6,342 nt of DNA, taken from Actinomycetota bacterium (GTDB lineage Bacteria; Actinomycetota; Thermoleophilia; Gaiellales; F1-60-MAGs149). The notes beneath the pieces are model-generated. The model was not told the DNA's origin and ran no database searches. It was given only the letters and a program-made list of their open reading frames with translations. A program made the translations under genes and the position numbers. The stretch spans positions 1-6,342 of the forward strand of contig CANKHS010000078.1 of assembly GCA_947481755.1 (NCBI GenBank), given 5' to 3'. This document shows, one piece after another, positions 1 to 5,905 of the stretch. Numbering within the stretch: position 1 is the stretch's first letter; every line of letters begins with the position of its first letter.

Positions 1-393
1 CCGTACGAGCTCGCGTTCATCGATGTGGTGATCCCCGCGCTCGAGCGCTTCCAGCCCGAGTTGATCCTGATCGCCAGCGGCCTCGATGCGAATCGCTTCG
101 ACATCAATGCGCGGATGGATCTGACGGCCGAGGACTATCGCGTCTTCACCCAGCTGTTGATGGACGCTGCCGACCGCCTCTGTGGTGGTCGACTCGTGAT
201 CATCCACGAGGGCGGCTACTCCGACATGTACACGCCGTACTGCGGCCTGCGTGTTGTCGAGACGCTGAGTGGCCTCGATGGCGGCGTGCCAGACGGCACG
301 CTTGGCGGCGAGTCGAGCACGAAGCTGTGGGACCACGAGCGCGCGGCCGTCGCAGCAGCAGCCGCGAACGTACCGAAGGTGCCGACGCCGTGA
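1..393 (+). CDS. Class II histone deacetylase-like amidohydrolase (C-terminal part)
   Basis: The reading frame is open from the first base, so this is the last 130 residues of a gene that starts outside the window. The fragment matches the C-terminal third of zinc-dependent class II HDAC-like amidohydrolases (bacterial HDAH and acetylpolyamine amidohydrolase relatives), which remove acetyl groups from N-acetyl amines. Visible motifs are 'ASGLDAN' (fragment residues 25-31), whose Asp29 is expected to be a zinc ligand, and 'HEGGYS' (69-74), whose Tyr73 is the expected catalytic/oxyanion tyrosine. The following 'YCGLRVVETLSG' is typical of the HDAH branch. The N-terminal active-site His pair and other zinc ligands lie outside the window. 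The tail after about residue 108 is Ala-rich and poorly conserved. The stop codon overlaps the GTG of the next gene, implying one operon. The natural substrate cannot be told from this part; acetylpolyamine is favoured by the neighbouring amine-oxidase-like gene. Confidence 0.9.
   Translation, partial: PYELAFIDVVIPALERFQPELILIASGLDANRFDINARMDLTAEDYRVFTQLLMDAADRLCGGRLVIIHEGGYSDMYTPYCGLRVVETLSGLDGGVPDGTLGGESSTKLWDHERAAVAAAAANVPKVPTP
375..379 (+). promoter_or_regulatory. Shine-Dalgarno of the FAD oxidoreductase
   Basis: GAAGG lies 10 nt before the GTG at 390, inside the 3' end of the deacetylase gene. It decides the start in favour of 390 over the upstream ATG at 327. It is also the only convincing ribosome-binding site next to a start codon in this window. 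Confidence 0.6.
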
Positions 394-1778
394 GTGACGA
401 GCGCCACATCCGCGACCGGAGCCTCTGGCTCGACACGTTCCCGGGCCCGATTCGGCCGCGCCCCGCGCTCCAGGGCGACACGGATTGTGACGTCGCGATT
501 GTTGGCGCAGGTATGACGGGTCTATGGACTGCGTATGCCCTGCTCGATGCCGATCCGTCTCTGCGTGTGCGAGTGATCGAGCGCGAGGTCGCGGGCTTTG
601 GCGCGTCGGGTCGCAATGGTGGCTGGGTTTCGGCTGGCATTGCGGGTGTCGCCGAGGAGTGGGCCAAGCACAGTGGTGCCGAGGCCGTACGCCAGGCCGA
701 GCGCGCGACGTGGGAGTCCGTCGATTGGATTGGCGAGCGTGTCGCGCAGGAGCAGATCGATTGTGGCTTCGTCAAGGGCGGCATTCTGAGCGTCGCGCGA
801 ACCGCGGCCCAGGAAGAGCGTGTCCGCGCAACCATCGACTATCACCGCCAGTGGGGCTGGGGCGAAGATGACGTTCGCGCGCTGAGCCCAGCCGAGGTCG
901 CCGAGCGCGTTGCGATTGCCGACGCGCGACTCGCGTCTTTCACACCGCATGGTGCGCGCGTCAATCCGGCCCGCCTCGTGCGTGGCCTCGCCGATGCGGT
1001 CGAGCGCAAGGGTGGCGTCATCTACGAACAGACGGCCGCACGCTTTATCGAGCCCGGCCGTGTGGTCACGGAACACGGCACCGTCCGCGCTGAGCACGTC
1101 GTCCGCGCGACCGAGGCCTTCACCGTGCAGTTCAAGCAGCAGTCGCGTACCTACCTGCCGCTCTACTCGCTGATGATCGCCACCGAGCCGCTACCGCAGG
1201 CCGTCTGGGACGAGCTTGGTTGGAATGGCTGCGAGACGATCTCCGACGCACATCACCTCTTCTTTTATGCGCAGCGCACGACCGACAACCGCATCGCCAT
1301 CGGCGGGCGCGGCGCGCCGTATGGTCTTGGCTCGCCGGTCGACGAGGCCTACGAGCGCCACGACGGTGTCAAGGCTCGACTGACGAACACGCTCTTCTCG
1401 GCGTTTCCCGCCACGCGCGGCGCAGCGATTACCCACCACTGGGGCGGTGCGCTTGGCGTGCCACGTGACTGGTCGATGAGTGTCACGCACGACCCTGCAA
1501 CCGGCCTAGCCTTTGCGGGCGGCTACTCCGGGCACGGCGTCGCGGCAACGAGCATCTCGGGCCGCACGCTCGCCGATCTGATCCTTCGCCGCGATACCGA
1601 ATTGACCAAGATGCCGTGGGTCAACCACCCGGTCCGCAAGTGGGAGCCCGAGCCGCTGCGCTGGATTGCCAGCCGCGCAATCGTCGGCATCATGGGTTCG
1701 TCAGATCGCACCGAGGATGCTGGTGCTACTCGTACTGCTCGACGGATGGCGATCATCCGGCCGTTTCTTGGGCATTGA
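390..1778 (+). CDS. FAD-dependent oxidoreductase, DAO / gamma-glutamylputrescine oxidase-like
   Basis: A 462-residue flavoprotein of the D-amino-acid oxidase (DAO) superfamily. These enzymes oxidise amines or amino acids to imines, with FAD as cofactor and usually O2 as acceptor. The FAD-binding Rossmann motif is at residues 39-44 (G-A-G-M-T-G), with the ribose-binding acid at Glu64. It is followed by 'GFGASGRNGGW' (69-79), a hallmark of the PuuB/glycine-oxidase-like group. The C-terminal FAD-contact segment 'FAGGYSGHGVAATSISG' lies at 375-391. Length and architecture fit PuuB-like oxidases. The start chosen is GTG at 390: a GAAGG Shine-Dalgarno at 375-379 sits 10 nt upstream, and the start overlaps the previous stop, giving translational coupling. 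An upstream ATG in this frame at 327 would add a low-complexity Arg-rich stretch absent from the family. Pairing with a deacetylase suggests oxidation of a polyamine or other amine released by it; exact substrate unknown. Sarcosine, glycine or other amino-acid oxidase activity is possible. Confidence 0.93.
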   Translation: MSDERHIRDRSLWLDTFPGPIRPRPALQGDTDCDVAIVGAGMTGLWTAYALLDADPSLRVRVIEREVAGFGASGRNGGWVSAGIAGVAEEWAKHSGAEAVRQAERATWESVDWIGERVAQEQIDCGFVKGGILSVARTAAQEERVRATIDYHRQWGWGEDDVRALSPAEVAERVAIADARLASFTPHGARVNPARLVRGLADAVERKGGVIYEQTAARFIEPGRVVTEHGTVRAEHVVRATEAFTVQFKQQSRTYLPLYSLMIATEPLPQAVWDELGWNGCETISDAHHLFFYAQRTTDNRIAIGGRGAPYGLGSPVDEAYERHDGVKARLTNTLFSAFPATRGAAITHHWGGALGVPRDWSMSVTHDPATGLAFAGGYSGHGVAATSISGRTLADLILRRDTELTKMPWVNHPVRKWEPEPLRWIASRAIVGIMGSSDRTEDAGATRTARRMAIIRPFLGH

Positions 1779-1783
1779 CCGCA

Positions 1784-3622
1784 CTACTGGTTGGCAGAGG
1801 CCCAACCGGCGAGCGCAGGGACGTTGATCGTGCCCAAGCCCGTCGCCGTGTCGTACCCCTTGAATGCCTTACAGCAGCCAATTCGAGCAAGGTCGTTGGA
1901 GCCCATCGCAATATCAATAAACGGCTGTTGGGCCACGGGTGCCGAGCTGGCGCCGTAGAGCAGCGGGTTGAGGAAGCCAAGGCGATGACCGCCGGTCGCG
2001 GCGAGTGCTTCGTTCGTCGCAGCGACTGATGCCGCGACGAGTGGCGCAGCGTAGCTCGTGCCGCCAATCGGCATGTAGGCCATCCCTAAGGTATCACCGA
2101 CCAGCGCCGTGATACCTGGGCGCTCATCCGCAAACATCGCGACATCGGGCACGGAGCGTTGCGACGCCCCCAACGACGCCTGGTACCAGGGTGCTTTCAC
2201 AATCGTGCTGATACCACCACCACCGGCGCCGAGCAGCTGCTCGACTTGTACCGCGCCAGGGTCGATAGCAACATATGGGAATCCCGGGGCAATCTCCCTA
2301 CCCGCATCGTCGGCAACGACCATCTCCCACGCAGTCCCACCGTAGACACTCGTGTTCCATGGGCGCTGGGCCTTGATTGCGTTGCCCTTGGTCAAGGCCA
2401 TGCTGGTGCCACCAACGGCAGTCACATTCTGTGCCGCCGATGGGTACGAAACCGACTTCGAAACTGTCGCACCAAGCGACCCAACCATGCCCTGCTGACG
2501 TAGGCAACCGGATGAGCCACTGTCACCAGAGGAGACGACGACCGAGGTGCCGATCAGCGCAGCGATGCCGGAGATGTCCTCCCACAATGGATATCCACCA
2601 TACATCGCGGCGGAGCCCTTCGTGAATGCCGTCTCGCACAGGCCGTACGACACGCTGACAGCATCGGGCGGTACCTTGCCCGTCAGTGCTGGGTCGATGG
2701 CTGCGGCCAGGATCGCGGGAAACGGCGTCGTCTGGTGCCCGACCATCACGGTCACCTTGGAGAGCTTGGGCAGGACGCCCATGACGCCCTCGATGTCGAG
2801 CAATACCTCGTCGGCACTCCCCTCCGACGGGTCACCACCGATGCCAACCTCCACCTTGCGCAATTGTGGGGTCTGCAGGTTGAAACATTTAGCGTAGGCA
2901 CGCACGATGGCGGGATCAAAATTCTGACCCGACTCGAAGAGCACGATGTGGCGGCCCTTGCCGCCATTTTCGCCGAAGCCATAGGCCGTGCGCATCTGGT
3001 TAGGAGTAAAGGCTCCCGCAGCCTTTCCCTCCGCACAACCGGCAGGCGTACCGGTGCGGGTCGGCGACGCACCGCCGGAGATCGCGAGGGAACTCATGTA
3101 GGTTGCAGAAAGCCTCGCACTTGCCGTGTCAGCGGTAGTGACCTTCGCCTTGTGCGCGGGGTTCCGCAATCCCGCCACAACGACCAACCCGGAGATGCTG
3201 ATCACATAGGGCCGCAGTGCACGTGGAATGGTCGGTATCCCGATGGCCGTGAGGACGCCTGGCGACCACTCGTGCGCCTTGATCCCGAAGACCTGCTTTG
3301 CCTGTGCCTCATTGATGTACGCGCGCAGGAACAACCCGGTGGGGTCGAGCCGAACACGTTCAACGCGAGGCCGCAGATACCTAAGCACGGCCTGCTGCGT
3401 TGAGACCTGCACGCCGTTATGTTGGACAGCCTGGGCGAAGGTCATGAAGTGGCCATAGCTCGGCGACGCCGGATCCGACACGGCCTTGACCTGCGCGGCG
3501 AGCACAGAACGGTCGCGTGTTAGCTCGATCACGATCTCCCCTGTTGTGCTCTGCGCGGCGGCCATCGGCGCGGCGATGAGCAGGCTGGCGAGGGCAATCA
3601 GGAGCAGACGGGAGATTCGCAT
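1784..3622 (-). CDS. Secreted S53 (sedolisin/kumamolisin) serine-carboxyl peptidase precursor
   Basis: A 612-residue exported pro-peptidase. Residues 1-23 form a Sec signal peptide (MRISR, hydrophobic core, cleavage likely after Ala23 in 'AAA-Q'). A pro-kumamolisin activation domain follows at about 27-160, marked by 'DPASPSYGHF' (50-59). A Ser/Thr-rich linker spans about 162-192, and the catalytic domain runs from 'TPNQMRTAYGF' (206-216) to the end. All S53 catalytic residues are visible: Glu272 and Asp276 in 'DEVLLD', oxyanion Asp367 in 'SSGDSGS', and nucleophile Ser523 in 'GGTSYAAP'. The C-terminal calcium site is suggested by Asp570-Ile571 and 'GYDTATGLG' (589-597). The family cleaves proteins at acidic pH after autoprocessing of the propeptide, so the site of action is extracellular. 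Six cysteines (196, 246, 329, 373, 583, 584) could form disulfides. ATG 3622 is chosen because it begins the signal peptide; no Shine-Dalgarno is evident. The substrate is unknown. Confidence 0.95.
   Translation of the reverse strand: MRISRLLLIALASLLIAAPMAAAQSTTGEIVIELTRDRSVLAAQVKAVSDPASPSYGHFMTFAQAVQHNGVQVSTQQAVLRYLRPRVERVRLDPTGLFLRAYINEAQAKQVFGIKAHEWSPGVLTAIGIPTIPRALRPYVISISGLVVVAGLRNPAHKAKVTTADTASARLSATYMSSLAISGGASPTRTGTPAGCAEGKAAGAFTPNQMRTAYGFGENGGKGRHIVLFESGQNFDPAIVRAYAKCFNLQTPQLRKVEVGIGGDPSEGSADEVLLDIEGVMGVLPKLSKVTVMVGHQTTPFPAILAAAIDPALTGKVPPDAVSVSYGLCETAFTKGSAAMYGGYPLWEDISGIAALIGTSVVVSSGDSGSSGCLRQQGMVGSLGATVSKSVSYPSAAQNVTAVGGTSMALTKGNAIKAQRPWNTSVYGGTAWEMVVADDAGREIAPGFPYVAIDPGAVQVEQLLGAGGGGISTIVKAPWYQASLGASQRSVPDVAMFADERPGITALVGDTLGMAYMPIGGTSYAAPLVAASVAATNEALAATGGHRLGFLNPLLYGASSAPVAQQPFIDIAMGSNDLARIGCCKAFKGYDTATGLGTINVPALAGWASANQ
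1789..1807. terminator. Small hairpin between convergent genes (possible bidirectional terminator)
   Basis: GGTTGG (1789-1794) and CCAACC (1802-1807) form a perfect 6-bp stem around a 7-nt loop. It starts 10 nt after the oxidoreductase stop and lies within the last codons of the convergent S53 peptidase gene. The two stop codons are only 5 bp apart, so at least one transcript must end inside the other's coding sequence. No T-tract follows on either strand, so a classic intrinsic terminator is not shown; the hairpin may act with Rho, or be chance. Confidence 0.28.
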
Positions 3623-3628
3623 CCGAGC

Positions 3629-3657
3629 AGCATGACGAGATATGACTTCAATTGCAA
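3629..3657 (-). promoter_or_regulatory. Possible leaderless promoter of the S53 peptidase
   Basis: Reading the minus strand, TTGCAA (plus positions 3652-3657) is followed after exactly 17 nt by CATGCT (3629-3634), and 6 nt later comes the ATG at 3622. The -35-like element matches TTGACA at 4 of 6 bases; the -10-like element matches TATAAT at only 3 of 6. The spacing would place transcription start on the ATG, consistent with the missing Shine-Dalgarno. It lies in the short AT-richer gap between the glycosyltransferase and the peptidase, so the peptidase may have its own promoter as well as read-through from upstream. Confidence 0.33.
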
Positions 3658-3679
3658 CCCTCTCGCTGGCTCGTCCGAT

Positions 3680-5128
3680 TCAGCGGTGTTGCCAGATCGG
3701 GATGCCGTCGACGACGGTCTGTGCGTAGACCGCATCGAGTACCGCCTGGATTTTCCCACTCGGGTCAAGCGCGTTGACGGGCTGGTAGCCGACCGCAACG
3801 GTTGGCGGCGTCGCTCCGGTGAACACATCCACGACGTGCTGGCTGGCGCCCGGGATGCGCTCGATGTTGCGGTACCAGAGGAAGCGCGTGGCGGGGATGC
3901 GGTCCGCGTACCAGTAGACCGCCGCGTTGGCCCACAACACCTGGATCCGTTGGTCGGGCGTCGTCAGCTGCCCAATCCGGTTGCCGACGGTAATCGCCGA
4001 GATCACGCGCGGATCGTTCGTCGAGCGCGCGCTCGCCAGTGCGGGACTCGACGCGAAATAGACGGGCAGGGCGGCGATCAGTGGAATGCCCGCGGCGAGC
4101 GCGACGACGATCAGGCCGCGCTTCGGCGAGGTGTTCTCCCACAACCAGACACCCCCGATGCCAGCAAACAGTGCAAACGGCGGCAAGAGCTGCACCCAAT
4201 AGTGCGGGTGGTAGAGCCCGCCAATCAGGAACCCAAGTGAGCACGCTCCAAGCCAGACGAGTGGGACGAAGAGGCAGCGCTCGCGGCGCATGGCGAGCAG
4301 GCCAAGGACGCCGAGTGCAATCAGGAGCCCCGCGTCAACCAGCATCCACGGGATTGAGTTGACGAGCAGGTTGAGACGAAAGCCGATGTCGCCCGAAAAC
4401 AATGACTCGGTCTGGGAGCGGTAGCCGTAGATCGCATACCACCAGCCGCTGACTCCTGGTGACGACAAGGCTGCGGCGATAACCGCCAACCCCCACGGAA
4501 TCGCAATACCGACGGCGAGCAGAACCAGTCGCCCGCAGCCGAGTACCCAGTCGCGCTCGCGATAGGCAACCACAAGCACGATCGCAGCGACGACAAGCAC
4601 ACCGTCGAAGGCCGATTGTTTGACGAGTGGCGCAAACCCGGCGACGGCACCCGCGACGAGCAAGAGCCAGGTGCGGGGCCACGCACTCCAACGAAACGCA
4701 ATCGCGATCGCGACGGCGGAGACGGCACCTCCAAGCAACTCACCGTTGGCTGTAAACCCTTCGATGTGCGGAGCGGGACCGACGATCGCCATCAACCATG
4801 CCGTGATCACCGCCGCACGCGGACCGCCCAGCGTCCAGGCGATCACGGCCAGGGCAAGCACGAGGGCAATGCCGGCCTTGAGTGCCAGTATGCGGATCGC
4901 CCACTCGTCGCCAAAGACGAGCGCGAGACGATAGAGCCCGACGAGTCCCTGTGGTCGATCGACCCAGGCAACATCTCCGTAAAGGGCAAACCCACGAGCC
5001 CAGAGCCGCGCGACCTGGCCATAGCCGGCCTCGTCGACGCTCAGCGGAACGTTCAGGAAGCGCAGCCGCAAGATGCTGTCGGCAACGACGGCTCCGGCGA
5101 TCCAGAGCCAGGCACGACGGACCGTCAT
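3680..5128 (-). CDS. GT-C membrane glycosyltransferase, family 39 / PMT_2-like
   Basis: A 482-residue polytopic membrane protein with about 10-12 hydrophobic segments (first near 5-24; others between about 60 and 358), then a soluble, probably extracytoplasmic C-terminal region of about 120 residues. The first external loop has 'VDEAGY' (31-36). Its acidic residues correspond to the catalytic Asp/Glu motif of GT-C enzymes such as protein mannosyltransferases and ArnT. 'DRPQG' (57-61), 'EGFTANGELL' (123-132) and 'HPHYWVQLLPP' (307-317) fit the same superfamily. Such enzymes move a sugar from a polyprenyl-phosphate donor to a protein, lipid or polysaccharide on the outer membrane face; donor and acceptor are not predictable here. 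The start is ATG 5128, 4 nt after the folE stop. An in-frame start at 5251 would add a 41-residue Arg-rich extension lying wholly within folE and atypical of the family. No Shine-Dalgarno is seen, so translation is probably coupled to folE. Confidence 0.88.
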   Translation of the reverse strand: MTVRRAWLWIAGAVVADSILRLRFLNVPLSVDEAGYGQVARLWARGFALYGDVAWVDRPQGLVGLYRLALVFGDEWAIRILALKAGIALVLALAVIAWTLGGPRAAVITAWLMAIVGPAPHIEGFTANGELLGGAVSAVAIAIAFRWSAWPRTWLLLVAGAVAGFAPLVKQSAFDGVLVVAAIVLVVAYRERDWVLGCGRLVLLAVGIAIPWGLAVIAAALSSPGVSGWWYAIYGYRSQTESLFSGDIGFRLNLLVNSIPWMLVDAGLLIALGVLGLLAMRRERCLFVPLVWLGACSLGFLIGGLYHPHYWVQLLPPFALFAGIGGVWLWENTSPKRGLIVVALAAGIPLIAALPVYFASSPALASARSTNDPRVISAITVGNRIGQLTTPDQRIQVLWANAAVYWYADRIPATRFLWYRNIERIPGASQHVVDVFTGATPPTVAVGYQPVNALDPSGKIQAVLDAVYAQTVVDGIPIWQHR

Positions 5129-5132
5129 CGGT

Positions 5133-5726
5133 CTAGGTGCCGCTCGACGCACCGACGAGCGCGAAGAACTCGGCACGGGTACGCGGGTCGTGCCGCAGCA
5201 TGCCGCGCACCGACGACGTCGTCGTGCGGCTGCCCGGGGCTCGGACGCCACGCACCGTCATGCAGAGATGCTCCGCCTCGAGCACGACGCCAACACCACG
5301 TGGCTCGAGATGCTGTTCGAGCCAATTGGCGACCTGCGCCGTCATGCGCTCTTGCACCTGCAGGTCACGCGAGTACATGTCGACAACCCGAGCCAACTTC
5401 GACAGGCCGACAATCCGTGGCCCGGGGATGTAGCCAACGTGCGCGACACCGGTAAACGGCAGCAGGTGATGCTCACACAGCGCATGAAAGGGGATATCGC
5501 GAACCACGACCAACTCGTCGTACTCGCCGTCGTTCGGAAACGTCGTCGACTCAAACGGCTTGACCGTCAAGAGTTCCTCGTACATCCGCGAGACGCGGCG
5601 TGGCGTCTCGTGCAGCGACTCGTCGGACAGGTCGTAGCCAAGCGCGCGCAGCATGTCACCGGCGGCGGCTTCGACTTTCTCGAGATCGATTGGCCCACGA
5701 GGGCGAATGGGATTCGGTGTGCTCAC
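5133..5726 (-). CDS. folE: GTP cyclohydrolase I
   Basis: A 197-residue type IA GTP cyclohydrolase, a cytoplasmic enzyme, usually homodecameric, that converts GTP to 7,8-dihydroneopterin triphosphate and formate. This is the first step to tetrahydrofolate and other pterins. The zinc ligands are present: Cys84 and His87 in 'CEHHLLPF' and Cys155 in 'AEHLCM'. His86 and His153 match the catalytic histidines, and 'GLSKLAR' (107-113), 'QVQER' (123-127) and 'RGV' (159-161) are the expected substrate-contacting blocks. The family's 'ETPRRV' motif is at 40-45. Nothing appears missing, so activity is expected. The start is GTG 5726, giving a usual-length N-terminus; no Shine-Dalgarno is visible, but a -10-like hexamer lies 6 nt upstream. 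It is followed after 4 nt by the glycosyltransferase rather than by folP, folB or folK. Identification is very secure. Confidence 0.98.
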   Translation of the reverse strand: MSTPNPIRPRGPIDLEKVEAAAGDMLRALGYDLSDESLHETPRRVSRMYEELLTVKPFESTTFPNDGEYDELVVVRDIPFHALCEHHLLPFTGVAHVGYIPGPRIVGLSKLARVVDMYSRDLQVQERMTAQVANWLEQHLEPRGVGVVLEAEHLCMTVRGVRAPGSRTTTSSVRGMLRHDPRTRAEFFALVGASSGT

Positions 5727-5732
5727 GCGCGG

Positions 5733-5738
5733 AGTCTA
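5733..5738 (-). promoter_or_regulatory. -10-like hexamer for a leaderless folE transcript
   Basis: On the minus strand TAGACT (TATAAT at 4 of 6 bases, including T1, A2 and T6) ends 6 nt before the GTG start of folE. Transcription would begin at or next to the start codon, which would explain the missing Shine-Dalgarno. No good -35 hexamer stands 17 nt upstream, so the assignment rests on the -10 and its spacing. Confidence 0.4.
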
Positions 5739-5803
5739 TCCGTCGTGAGGATTTACGCGAGCAACCACACCTGGATGGATGACGAGCCACAATGACAAAC
5801 ACA

Positions 5804-5823
5804 AAATCTGCCTGCTCAGATTT
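5804..5823. repeat. Inverted repeat, possible operator in the divergent region
   Basis: AAATCTG (5804-5810) and CAGATTT (5817-5823) are perfect 7-bp inverted arms separated by 6 nt. The site lies in the AT-richer centre of the 179-bp region between the divergent folE and propeller-protein genes. It is about 65 bp upstream of the folE -10-like box and about 70 bp upstream of the propeller gene's. The geometry suits a dimeric helix-turn-helix regulator; it could also form a small hairpin. No specific regulator family is recognised. Confidence 0.4.
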
Positions 5824-5847
5824 CACGCTCGACAACGCACCGGTGAT

Positions 5848-5880
5848 CGGTTTTTTCACCACCATTTCCCCCCAAAACCG
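5848..5880. repeat. Second, longer-spaced inverted repeat
   Basis: CGGTTTT (5848-5854) and AAAACCG (5874-5880) are perfect 7-bp inverted arms with a 19-nt spacer that includes a run of six C (5868-5873). The right arm overlaps the expected -35 position of the propeller-protein promoter (about 5871-5876), where no -35 consensus is present. It may be a regulator site or a chance repeat in low-complexity T/C/A runs. Confidence 0.25.
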
Positions 5881-5893
5881 GCGCACCCTGTTG

Positions 5894-5899
5894 TACTGT
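5894..5899 (+). promoter_or_regulatory. -10-like hexamer for the propeller protein gene
   Basis: TACTGT (TATAAT at T1, A2 and T6) ends 6 nt before the GTG at 5906, the same spacing as for folE on the other strand. No Shine-Dalgarno precedes the start, so a leaderless transcript is plausible. The match is weak on its own and gains support only from the repeated spacing. Confidence 0.33.
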
Positions 5900-5905
5900 T
5901 CGGCC

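Larger units (their letters stand above)
5727..5905. other. Divergent intergenic region between folE and the propeller gene
   Basis: The longest non-coding stretch in the window, 179 bp. By hand count, about half of the bases in 5791-5880 are A or T, clearly more than in the surrounding coding DNA. It must hold the promoters for both divergent genes and contains the two inverted repeats and the two -10-like boxes listed separately. No RNA gene or riboswitch fold was recognised. Confidence 0.7.

Noticed and set aside
327..389. N-terminal extension of the FAD oxidoreductase from an ATG at 327.
   Set aside because: Would overlap the deacetylase by 67 bp and add a charged Arg-rich stretch; GTG 390 has a Shine-Dalgarno and a coupled overlap.
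2735..3403. 222-codon plus-strand open frame opposite the S53 peptidase.
   Set aside because: Lies entirely antisense to the conserved peptidase coding sequence and shows no family signature.
4022..4035. 14-bp perfect palindrome CGAGCGCGCGCTCG.
   Set aside because: Lies within the glycosyltransferase coding sequence (Ala-Ser-Ala-Arg-Ser) and is easily made by GC-rich codons; no sign of a binding site or origin.
5211..5224. 14-bp palindrome CGACGACGTCGTCG.
   Set aside because: Falls on a Thr/Ser-rich stretch of folE, where repeated ACG/ACC and TCG codons produce the symmetry.
5129..5251. N-terminal extension of the glycosyltransferase from an ATG at 5251.
   Set aside because: The 41 added residues are Arg-rich low complexity lying entirely within folE; the ATG at 5128 gives a normal GT-C N-terminus just after the folE stop.
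4616..5795. Long plus-strand open frames opposite folE and the glycosyltransferase (279 and 240 codons).
   Set aside because: Arg/Ala/Pro-rich translations without recognisable domains, lying antisense to two well-supported genes; typical shadow frames in GC-rich DNA.
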